From: Winogradskyella vidalii
GTDB lineage: Bacteria; Bacteroidota; Bacteroidia; Flavobacteriales; Flavobacteriaceae
Assembly (NCBI RefSeq): GCF_013403955.1
Contig: NZ_JABFDG010000007.1
Span: 186,001 to 250,000, forward strand
DNA: 64,000 nt
Direction of reading: 5' to 3'
A program made the translations under genes and the position numbers. This document shows positions 56,172 through 64,000 of this stretch, in pieces. Below the pieces are notes generated by a model. That model saw only the letters and a program-made list of their open reading frames with translations. It did no database searches and had not been told where the DNA came from. Positions within the stretch are counted from its first letter, which is position 1, and each line of letters begins with the position of its first letter.

Positions 56172-58535
56172 CTAGTGCAGTTTGTAAACAATAATGGTTT
56201 TATCGTCACTTTGCGTAATAAGTTCTAAGCTGTTGTCATTATCTAATTTTTCTAGCGTTGCCCTTGCAGTGCCAAAAACAGGGAAATTAGGGATGGGGTT
56301 TGCTTGACTGTCAAAAAGATAAACCTTTTTAGCTTGTTTGTCTGTTGTGCTAACATAGATTTTATCATTTAGATAGAAAATTCTAGGGGCTGTATAATCA
56401 CCATAATCTAAATCTATGATTCTAGATTTAATCTTGAGTCTGTTTTCTCTCAAAGAAACTAAGGTTTTACTAGTAGTGCTAATTTTATGGTTTTCCGTTA
56501 AGTTGAGATTTTCTTTGCTAATCTTTCCTTTGGTGTCAACTTGAAACAATTGACCAAGTGTGTTAGAGGTTGAAAACTTATTTTGGTAGAGGTAGATATC
56601 ATTACCAGAAAAGTTAATTTTATCCTTTACATCAATCCTAATGTCACCTTGTCTATTTAGAATTTTTAAGTTTTCGCCAGTACCAAAAACGATATAATCC
56701 TTGGTACCAATTCTAAAATGTTTTGGTTGTGTTATAATTTCTGAGTTGTTATTTTTATAATTAAAACCATTAACCGACTTTCCTTTAGTGTTATACATTA
56801 GTAGGTATTTACCCTGTGTAATGAGCAATCTGTAGTCTTTTCTTTTGTTGTAATCAAAAACAGATAATGGTTGTGTAATACTGTGATTAAACTTCAGAGG
56901 AAAATTGGAGACATTATTACCATTTCGATCCAAAACATACAGTCTATTTGGAGTCGTAAAAGCCAATTGTAATCGACCGTTTTTGTACATGTCAATCTGC
57001 TCAACCTGTCCTAAGATTTTACCTTGAAGTTGTTTTTTCCAAAGTATATTGCCAGTACTTGATATGAGATAAAGCGTATTGTTTACATCTTGCACAACAA
57101 TATCATGCGCTTTGGTAACATGGTTTTTAACGGCTTGAGGTGCGGTTAATAATGAAGTTTCAAGAGGTGTTGTAAATGTTTCTGTTACGGAGTTTGATGC
57201 TGCACGTTTTTTGAATTCTTGAACCACACCATTGACATGTGTATAGTTGTCCTCGCGTATAAATTGTACTGCGTTAGCATTGTAACCAGTCATAGGTTTA
57301 CCTAATATTTCGGACAGCCCTTCTGAATTTTTAAAAATAAATAAAGAAGCTTCATCGCTTAGTCCTTCGTTAATATTCTTAAAGGCATCTGTATGGGCAA
57401 GGGTATTATTATTTAATGCGTTTGTTAAGATGGATTTTAAGCTCTCTATAGAATTTGTAAACACAGTAAAGTTTTCATAAACAGCGAAGTACTTGGCATT
57501 TTCAAAACTTAGGATAGGTTTTAAATTTGATTTAAAAAAATCAGGAGTTCCAAATTCAAAAATATCAATAGCTCTAAAAGATTCTATATGTGATTTATCT
57601 TCTATAGCTTCTAAAATTAAACTGGGGTCTAATGAATGAAGCACCAATGCCATGTCTAACTGAGCAATTTCATCTGTAAAGTTTAAGAAGGTTTCAGATA
57701 CCGTTGTTGTGCTATCAGTTATTTGTTGGCTGTTTTTGTTAAATACTGAAAAATCATTATAAGAAATGCTTGTCAATGATTTTGTGTTGTAAGGGGCAAT
57801 AGAAGGCGTATTTGTTTTCTGTGGTATAGTGTTTTTAAAGCTGTCGAGATAGTTGTTGCTAGAATCTTTAGAGGTTAGTATTCCATTGTATTTTAGGCCT
57901 TTGTCTGAATAGTCTAAATCTAAAATAGTATAGTTTAACGTGTCACTATTAGTAACCGGAGTAAATAACAATTTAGAATAATTGGTAGTGTTAGATTTAA
58001 AGAGTATTGAGGCGACTGATTTTCTGTCGGAAGTTTCAATTAATTTACTGAGCTCGGTGTTTTCATTTTTTGAATCTAAGCTTTTTAAAAGTTCAAGATT
58101 GTTTGAGCTAGCAAAAGTATTTCCTAGAACTTTATGGTAGATTGTGAAGTCATTAATTTGGGTCTTTTCAATTTCTGAACCTGTTAAAGTTCCTGAAATA
58201 TGATTTTTTATAGAATCGCGTACAAATAAAGTACTATCGTTTTCGGTTAGAATTATATAGTCGGAATTTATAGAATCCGTAAACGCTAAATATATTTCTT
58301 TAGTTGTATTGAGGTGTTGTAATGTTTGTGAAGCATCTTTTAACTCTTTATTGTAAAGACTTGAAAGTATTTCGTTGTTATCAATACTACTTATAAAGTC
58401 ATTTAATTCATTAATCTGAATAATAGCTGTAGATTCACTAGGGATAAATTTATAAGCTTGTTTGGTTTTGTTATAGTCTTTTTGGCAGGCCAATACTAAG
58501 GTAAAAAAAATCGATAATAAACCAAGTCGCTTCAT
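56172..58535 (-). CDS. Large lipoprotein with DUF3352-like N-part and PQQ-like repeats
   Basis: 787 residues. Lipobox SIFFTLVLACQKDYN near 17. The start FIPSESTAIIQINELNDFIS resembles DUF3352-type proteins. The C-terminal half has repeated strand blocks (NNTLYLISSTGNILWKKQLQ, KGKYLLMYNTKGKSVNGFNY in part) like a PQQ/beta-propeller fold. It sits upstream of the nucleoid-associated gene and beside rnhB. Function unknown. Confidence 0.72.
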   Translation of the reverse strand: MKRLGLLSIFFTLVLACQKDYNKTKQAYKFIPSESTAIIQINELNDFISSIDNNEILSSLYNKELKDASQTLQHLNTTKEIYLAFTDSINSDYIILTENDSTLFVRDSIKNHISGTLTGSEIEKTQINDFTIYHKVLGNTFASSNNLELLKSLDSKNENTELSKLIETSDRKSVASILFKSNTTNYSKLLFTPVTNSDTLNYTILDLDYSDKGLKYNGILTSKDSSNNYLDSFKNTIPQKTNTPSIAPYNTKSLTSISYNDFSVFNKNSQQITDSTTTVSETFLNFTDEIAQLDMALVLHSLDPSLILEAIEDKSHIESFRAIDIFEFGTPDFFKSNLKPILSFENAKYFAVYENFTVFTNSIESLKSILTNALNNNTLAHTDAFKNINEGLSDEASLFIFKNSEGLSEILGKPMTGYNANAVQFIREDNYTHVNGVVQEFKKRAASNSVTETFTTPLETSLLTAPQAVKNHVTKAHDIVVQDVNNTLYLISSTGNILWKKQLQGKILGQVEQIDMYKNGRLQLAFTTPNRLYVLDRNGNNVSNFPLKFNHSITQPLSVFDYNKRKDYRLLITQGKYLLMYNTKGKSVNGFNYKNNNSEIITQPKHFRIGTKDYIVFGTGENLKILNRQGDIRIDVKDKINFSGNDIYLYQNKFSTSNTLGQLFQVDTKGKISKENLNLTENHKISTTSKTLVSLRENRLKIKSRIIDLDYGDYTAPRIFYLNDKIYVSTTDKQAKKVYLFDSQANPIPNFPVFGTARATLEKLDNDNSLELITQSDDKTIIVYKLH

Positions 58536-58684
58536 TAAATTAAAAGTTTAGATGACAAATATAAAAAGTAAAACCTACTTTAATTTTAAAATGAGCTATT
58601 AATCGTTTTGAATTATTTTTTTATTATTAAAATTGGAGTTACTGTTACCAGAACTTAAAAAAGAAATGTCTGTCTTATTTATCC

Positions 58685-59287
58685 TTATAAATCGAGTTGA
58701 TATTGTTCAGGCAATAGTCTAAATGATTTTCTATGATATTTGGTAACGCCATACTCTTTAATAGCAGCTCGGTGCTCTTTTGTTGGGTAGCCTTTGTTTT
58801 GCTTCCAATTGTACATGGGGAATTCTTCATGAATTTTTTCCATATAGGCATCGCGATATGTTTTTGCTAAGACTGAGGCGGCGGCAATACTTAAATATTT
58901 ACCATCACCTTTAATTATAGTGGCATGCGGAATTAATTGGTAGGGCTTAAATCGATTACCGTCTACTATTATATATTGTGGTGCAGGGTCTAATTGTGAG
59001 ATAGCACCGTGCATTGCTTTTATAGAAGCGTTTAAAATGTTAATTGTGTCTATTTCAGATTCAAATATGTGTTGTACACCATAAGATATACATTGCTTTT
59101 CTAAAAGCGGTTTTAATAGTATTCTGTTTTTTTCTGATACCTGCTTAGAGTCATTTAAGATGTTGTTTTTAAATGTGGTAGGTAATATAACTGCAGCAGC
59201 AGTAACAGGGCCAGCTAAGCAACCTCTGCCAGCTTCATCGGTGCCACATTCAATATCAAATGTAGAATAATGGGGTTTTAAAGCCAA
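58685..59287 (-). CDS. rnhB: Ribonuclease HII
   Basis: 200 residues. It removes RNA from RNA-DNA hybrids and single ribonucleotides. [20 protein letters not shown] carries the DE pair, [10 protein letters not shown] the next Asp, and [14 protein letters not shown] follows. Full length. Confidence 0.93.
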   Translation of the reverse strand: MALKPHYSTFDIECGTDEAGRGCLAGPVTAAAVILPTTFKNNILNDSKQVSEKNRILLKPLLEKQCISYGVQHIFESEIDTINILNASIKAMHGAISQLDPAPQYIIVDGNRFKPYQLIPHATIIKGDGKYLSIAAASVLAKTYRDAYMEKIHEEFPMYNWKQNKGYPTKEHRAAIKEYGVTKYHRKSFRLLPEQYQLDL

Positions 59288-59443
59288 AATGTTAATTTTT
59301 GAACAAAGTTAAAATTTTAACGCAACCCTTTTACTGTTTTAGCATCTAAATGGTGAGTTAAATACTAAAAATATTAGAAAAATCAACTTAAACGGAATAC
59401 AGATAATTCTGTAATAACATTAACATTTTTTTGGCAAAAACGC

Positions 59444-59474
59444 TTGCTTATTTAATATTTAATTAGGATGTTTG
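59444..59474 (+). promoter_or_regulatory. Candidate promoter of the susC-susD pair
   Basis: TTG at 59444-59446, 20 bases, GATGTTTG at 59467-59474 (7 of 8 to TAnnTTTG). Spacing fits the Bacteroidota -33/-7 layout; the susC start codon is at 59503. Confidence 0.5.
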
Positions 59475-59502
59475 CAATTAGACTAACTCAAATAATTGTT
59501 TT

Positions 59503-62500
59503 ATGAAATTAAAATTAACATGGTTATTAACGCTTTTTATGGCGTTCGTGATGCAGTTCTCTTTCGCACAAGAGAAGACTGTCACAGGTACAGTTACAAC
59601 AGCTGCGGATGGTTTACCCCTTCCTGGAGCAAGTGTAATTGTAAAAGGGACCTCTTCAGGTCAACAAACAGATTTTGATGGTAAGTATACTATTCAAGTC
59701 AATGAAGGTGATGTTTTAATATTTTCCTATGTAGGGATGGTTACTTCTGAATTAGAAGTTGGTTCCTCTAGCGTAGTGAATGTTGCATTAAAAGAAGATA
59801 GCCTTTTAGATGAGGTTGTAGTAGTGGCTTATGGTAAAACTGTTGCTAGTGCTAAATCTACATCTGCAACGGTTCAGCTGACTTCAGAAGGATTTGAAAA
59901 CCGACCTAATGTGAATCTTATTAATTCACTTCAAGGTCAAGCAGCTGGTGTAAATATTAGTAGTTTCTCTGGTCAGCCAGGAACTAATAAAAATGATGTG
60001 GTAATTAGAGGAAATGCCTCTTTGTCTGGGTCGTCAGATCCATTGTATGTAATAGATGGAGTTCCTTTAACTCAAGCTTTTTTTAGAAATTTGAATCAAA
60101 ATGAAATAGAGTCTGTTACAGTTTTAAAAGATGCATCCGCAACTGCTGTTTATGGAAACAGAGGTACTAATGGTGTTATACTTATTACAACTAAACAGGG
60201 GTCTTTTAATGAATCTTTTGGGGTGAGTTATTCTTCTTCTTATGGTTATACTAACTTTATAGAGGATGACTACAATCTTGGAAGTGCTATTGATCAGCTT
60301 AAATTACAACGTAAAGGTTTCGATGAGGGGGTTGGTGTTTTAGCTTCTTCTTTCGCTGTTACTGGTTCTTATCTAGGTGGTGCTTTAACATTGGATCCTA
60401 ATAATTTGGATGCTTATGAGGTGAATACAGATTGGACAGATATATTTTTTAGACAAGGTGTTACTCAGTCTCATGATGTGAGTCTTACATCAGGTGGAGA
60501 AAAAACTAAAAACTTTACCAATTTTGGGTATTTCGAACAAGATGGTATCGTGCCAAATACAGGTTTTCAGAGATTTACAATTAGAAATAACTTTAGTGGT
60601 AAAAGTTTAGATGAGAAATTTAATTATTCTTTAAATGTTTTTAGTGCTTTTTCTAAAAGAGATCAATTAGAGCAGGAGACTAGAGGTGGTATTAATAATA
60701 ATGTTTTGCAAAATCCATTGACGGGATACATTTCTTCTTCGAGGTTTATGCCTGTGGACTTGTATCAAAGTGGTCAGCAGTTGTTTGATGAATTTGGTGG
60801 CGCTTCATTAAACCTTATTCCTTATATGTTGTTGGACTTGCAGCAAGGTCAAAATTCAGTTAATGAATACCAAGAGTTTAAAACAATTCTGACGCTTAAT
60901 GCTTCTTATAAAATTACGGATAATTTAACATTTGGTATTACAACAGGTGGAGATTATGCTCAAGATAACAGAGTTTATGGAAATGGGCCTGAGTCTTATT
61001 TATCAGTCATTAGAGCTTCAGGTGCAAATCAGCCTTATCATGGTATTGAAGACATTGCTAACACTCGTGAATTTATGTTTAACCACGTAAATAGATTAAG
61101 TTATGATAATACCTTTGGTAATAATCACAGTATAGAGGTGAGTTTATTTACCGAGTATTTAAAAGCTCATAGAACAACTAATTTTCAACGACAAATTGGT
61201 TTAAACCCATTAACTTGGTCTCCAGGCGCTGGTACAGGTTATATACCATTTGACCCTGAAACACTCCCAGCTTCATATTTGCCTGCTGTTAGTGCCTCTG
61301 AGAGAAATGCAGGTATGTTTTCTTATTTTGGAACTCTTGATTACGGATATAAAGAAAAGTATGGTTTTTCTGCATCTGTTAGACGTGATGCTACTTACAG
61401 GTTTATTGATGATAACAAATGGGGTACTTTCTGGTCAGTTGCTGGTAGATGGAATATTACAGAGGAAGATTTTATTGGAGAAAGTGATATTTTAAATGAT
61501 TTAAAATTAAGAGCTTCTTATGGTACTACAGGTAATCAAAATGTTGTCGGTAGAGGAGTAGATAGTGCGACATCTGATATTTTCTTAGGTCCTCAACTAG
61601 TGAGGGATCTTAATGCATCTTCTTCAGGATATCTTAATTCTGCATCATTTGCTGTTTCTTCATTTGCAAATACAGATTTAATATGGGAAACAACGACTCA
61701 ATTTAACGTCGGTATTGATTTTGGAATGTTTAATAGACGTTTTGCTGGATCTATAGATTATTATAGTAGATTAACAGAAGATCTTTTTCAAAGTTTACCA
61801 ATTTCTGCTTCTAATGGTACTAGTGCAATTTCTGCTAATGATGGTGAACTTTTGAATAAAGGTTTCGAGTTTCAAGGACGCTATAATATTTTTAGAGATG
61901 GTAAGTTTAAGTTAAGTGTCTTTGGTAATATAGGTTATAACATTGATACATTTGAAACGTTAGGATCTGTTGATACAGATGGTGATGGAGAACATAGAGT
62001 AGGTGAAAGTATTATACGTTATGAAGGTGGTCAATTATCTGAGTATTATTTAGTCCCTTACGCTGGTGTTAACCCAGCAAATGGTAATTTACTCTTTGTA
62101 GATATTAATGGAGATTTAACAGAAGCTCCAACTGATGAAGATCGACGTAAAACAGGCAAGTCTTTATTTCCAAAATATTCAGGGGGATTTGGATTCGACG
62201 CTGAGTATGACGGTTTTTTCTTAAATACCTTATTTACATATTCAGCTGATGCGTATAGGTTTGACAACAACCTTTGGAGTGCATATGATATAAGACAAGC
62301 AGGAGATTCACCAGTTTCAAATGATTTATTTAACGCTTGGACTCCAAGTAACAGAAATACAGATATTCCAGCTTTAGCAGCAAGTAATATTGATAGTCAA
62401 GATTTATCTGACAGATTTTTACGTGATGCTTCTTTCTTAAGATTAAGAAATGTAACAATTGGGTACAATGTGCCAAATAGATTTTTAAGTGATATTTTCT

Positions 62501-62652
62501 TAGAAGGACTTACGGTAAGAGTAATTGCAGAAAACTATTTCACATTTACTAATTGGAAAGGTCTTGATGCTGAAAGATCTGTTGGTGGTGAATCTATAGG
62601 TTTCTATCCAACACCAAAAATTTTAACTTTTGGAATTGATGCTAATTTTTAA
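59503..62652 (+). CDS. SusC/RagA-type TonB-dependent outer-membrane receptor
   Basis: 1049 residues. Signal peptide to about 23 (VMQFSFAQ). Residues about 27-100 are a carboxypeptidase-regulatory-like domain (VTGTVTTAADGLPLPGASV). Then the TonB-box-like DEVVVVAYG, plug domain with SLQGQAAGVNISS and LYVIDGVPL, GTNGVILITTKQG, and the barrel to the end (PTPKILTFGIDANF). It imports glycan or peptide fragments with its SusD partner. No sigma factor, anti-sigma or enzyme genes are visible before the window ends, so the substrate is unknown. Confidence 0.95.
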   Translation: MKLKLTWLLTLFMAFVMQFSFAQEKTVTGTVTTAADGLPLPGASVIVKGTSSGQQTDFDGKYTIQVNEGDVLIFSYVGMVTSELEVGSSSVVNVALKEDSLLDEVVVVAYGKTVASAKSTSATVQLTSEGFENRPNVNLINSLQGQAAGVNISSFSGQPGTNKNDVVIRGNASLSGSSDPLYVIDGVPLTQAFFRNLNQNEIESVTVLKDASATAVYGNRGTNGVILITTKQGSFNESFGVSYSSSYGYTNFIEDDYNLGSAIDQLKLQRKGFDEGVGVLASSFAVTGSYLGGALTLDPNNLDAYEVNTDWTDIFFRQGVTQSHDVSLTSGGEKTKNFTNFGYFEQDGIVPNTGFQRFTIRNNFSGKSLDEKFNYSLNVFSAFSKRDQLEQETRGGINNNVLQNPLTGYISSSRFMPVDLYQSGQQLFDEFGGASLNLIPYMLLDLQQGQNSVNEYQEFKTILTLNASYKITDNLTFGITTGGDYAQDNRVYGNGPESYLSVIRASGANQPYHGIEDIANTREFMFNHVNRLSYDNTFGNNHSIEVSLFTEYLKAHRTTNFQRQIGLNPLTWSPGAGTGYIPFDPETLPASYLPAVSASERNAGMFSYFGTLDYGYKEKYGFSASVRRDATYRFIDDNKWGTFWSVAGRWNITEEDFIGESDILNDLKLRASYGTTGNQNVVGRGVDSATSDIFLGPQLVRDLNASSSGYLNSASFAVSSFANTDLIWETTTQFNVGIDFGMFNRRFAGSIDYYSRLTEDLFQSLPISASNGTSAISANDGELLNKGFEFQGRYNIFRDGKFKLSVFGNIGYNIDTFETLGSVDTDGDGEHRVGESIIRYEGGQLSEYYLVPYAGVNPANGNLLFVDINGDLTEAPTDEDRRKTGKSLFPKYSGGFGFDAEYDGFFLNTLFTYSADAYRFDNNLWSAYDIRQAGDSPVSNDLFNAWTPSNRNTDIPALAASNIDSQDLSDRFLRDASFLRLRNVTIGYNVPNRFLSDIFLEGLTVRVIAENYFTFTNWKGLDAERSVGGESIGFYPTPKILTFGIDANF

Positions 62653-62661
62653 AAAACAATA

Positions 62662-64000
62662 ATGATGAAGAAATATATAATTTTATTTTTAATGACCGTC
62701 TCAATTTACTCTTGTAATGACGCTATAGACATAGTGCAAGATGGTGAATTGAATAACGATGCACTCTACACTTCTGTAGAGAATATGCAATTGGTCTTAA
62801 ACGATGTTTATGGACAAATGTCAACGACAAACGAGCTGCTACTTAGTTCTATTTTAACTGATGAAGTTGGGCTTGGAGAGGCTGGCTTCCCCGGGGATAC
62901 TCATAGCTTTCAAATTTTCTCAACAAACGGTTCTGCGAATGCTATCTGGTTTCAGAAGTATCAAGCTATAAATAGAGCGAACAGATTAATAGAGGGGGCT
63001 GCTCTTTACACTCCTAATGATGCTGAAGTTGATGAATATAATAATATCCTTGCGCAAGCAAGAGCGATTAGAGCTTTTTGTCACTTTCAATTACTAACTT
63101 ATTTTTCAACTGATTTATCAGATGATGATGCGTTAGGTGTTATGTTAGTTGATTATGTTCCTTCTATTGAAGAAGATTTACCTAGATCAACTAATGGTGA
63201 AGTATTTGCTTTAATTGAAAGCGATTTATTATTTGCTGAAAATAATTTGACTACTGCAACTTCTGGTGGTACTAGTTGGTATTATTTTAATACGAATGTG
63301 ATTGATGCAATGCGTGCTAGAATGTATTTATATAGAGAAAATTATACACTTGCAGAACTTTATGCAGATAATGTAATTAATAATTCTGGTATTGTTTTAG
63401 CAAGTTCTATGTTTACTTTACCTGCAAATTTTCCAACATCAACTGACGAAATGTCACACGTGGGTGCAGCAGGTGCAACATCTTTAGATGCAGCGCCTCC
63501 AACAGGAACTATTCAGTTTGCACTATACCAAATGGATCGTTGGACTGCTACTTCTACATCTCCAATGTATAAGAAAATGTGGGTAGATGCTGATCAAGGT
63601 GAAGCTATTTTCTCTTTAGGTCGACCTAATAGTTCAACTAACTTTGGTAGTGCATATAATACAAATAATTCTAGTGCTACTGGTGCACCTTTATGGGATA
63701 TGGGAAGGAATCTTTTTGACCTTTATACTGAACCATTGGGTAATGGAGCTCAAGATTTTAGAAGATGGGCTTTTGTTGATAGATCTGCAACAATATCTAC
63801 AGATCCATTAAATGCAACTAGAGGTTCTGAGAATATCATTATTGATAAATATCCAGGAAAAGATGGCGCTCACAGTGCTAATGATATCAAAGTTTTTAGA
63901 ATGTCGGAAATGTATTTTATTAAAGCCGAAGCTCGTGTAGAAGCAAACGATTTTGATAGTGCCGAATCACTTATTCAAGATGTTAGACAAGCTCGTAACT
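62662..64000 (+). CDS. SusD/RagB-type surface lipoprotein, N-terminal part
   Basis: Open to the right edge, at least 446 codons. Starts MMKKYIILFLMTVSIYSCND, with lipobox Cys at 18; the second ATG (62665) is also possible. SusD features: NDALYTSVENMQLVLNDVYG, WFQKYQAINRANRLIEGA, ARAIRAFCHFQLLTYF, and KVFRMSEMYFIKAEARVEAN. It binds the substrate and closes over its SusC partner 9 bp upstream. Confidence 0.93.
   Translation, partial: MMKKYIILFLMTVSIYSCNDAIDIVQDGELNNDALYTSVENMQLVLNDVYGQMSTTNELLLSSILTDEVGLGEAGFPGDTHSFQIFSTNGSANAIWFQKYQAINRANRLIEGAALYTPNDAEVDEYNNILAQARAIRAFCHFQLLTYFSTDLSDDDALGVMLVDYVPSIEEDLPRSTNGEVFALIESDLLFAENNLTTATSGGTSWYYFNTNVIDAMRARMYLYRENYTLAELYADNVINNSGIVLASSMFTLPANFPTSTDEMSHVGAAGATSLDAAPPTGTIQFALYQMDRWTATSTSPMYKKMWVDADQGEAIFSLGRPNSSTNFGSAYNTNNSSATGAPLWDMGRNLFDLYTEPLGNGAQDFRRWAFVDRSATISTDPLNATRGSENIIIDKYPGKDGAHSANDIKVFRMSEMYFIKAEARVEANDFDSAESLIQDVRQARN

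Overview
This window is a stretch of a low-G+C genome from the family Flavobacteriaceae (phylum Bacteroidota). The evidence is the gliding-motility pair gldB-gldC beside nadE, secreted proteins with a type IX secretion (T9SS) C-terminal tail, a SusC/SusD pair, Bacteroidota-type TAnnTTTG promoter boxes, and a DnaG, LysS and PaaZ of flavobacterial build. I cannot name the genus from sequence alone.

Layout. 1-2.4 kb: the end of rlmN, then two paralogous T9SS-secreted proteins on the minus strand. 2.4-3.6 kb: a polyprenyl diphosphate synthase gene preceded by a decayed copy of its own start. 3.8-27 kb: one long plus-strand catabolic block. It runs TetR regulator, paaE-A-B-C-D-G, a serine/threonine dehydratase, paaH, paaI, a zinc peptidase, paaJ, a lipoprotein, paaZ, a crotonase and paaY. 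Then come a minus-strand Lrp/AsnC regulator, a branched-chain-type 2-oxoacid dehydrogenase E2, a branched-chain aminotransferase and a fused E1 alpha-beta. No phenylacetate-CoA ligase (paaK) is present. The aminotransferase and dehydrogenase could instead make phenylacetyl-CoA directly from phenylalanine through phenylpyruvate (inference). 27-30 kb: ECF sigma factor, anti-sigma-like membrane protein and outer-membrane barrel. 30-36 kb: a secreted protein, gldC, gldB, nadE, an atypical response regulator and dnaG. 36-46 kb: SMR transporter, cold-shock protein, SulP transporter, hutU, hemL and others. 46-59.3 kb: zinc metalloprotease, diheme cytochrome-like lipoprotein, lysS, lipB, a nucleoid-associated protein, rnhB. 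59.5-64 kb: susC and the start of susD, cut by the window edge.

The most unusual feature is the 3.7-25.5 kb catabolic block. It carries more than 30 short palindromic elements of at least five families, at nearly every gene junction, while I see almost none in the remaining 38 kb. The main family has a stem whose sequence changes from copy to copy with compensating changes on the other arm, a mostly GAAA loop and a TCTCA tail. Copies also sit in frame inside paaA, paaH, paaZ and the E1 and E2 genes. Two small GIY-YIG nuclease genes and two four-helix-bundle genes (one with a nonsense codon, one apparently frameshifted) lie among them, bounded by hairpins or inverted repeats. One GIY-YIG gene lies between two 92-bp copies of the start of the E2 gene, as if it entered that gene and left a duplication. 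A repeat system mobilised by, or hitch-hiking with, GIY-YIG nucleases is the best candidate here for something undescribed. This is inference from arrangement only.
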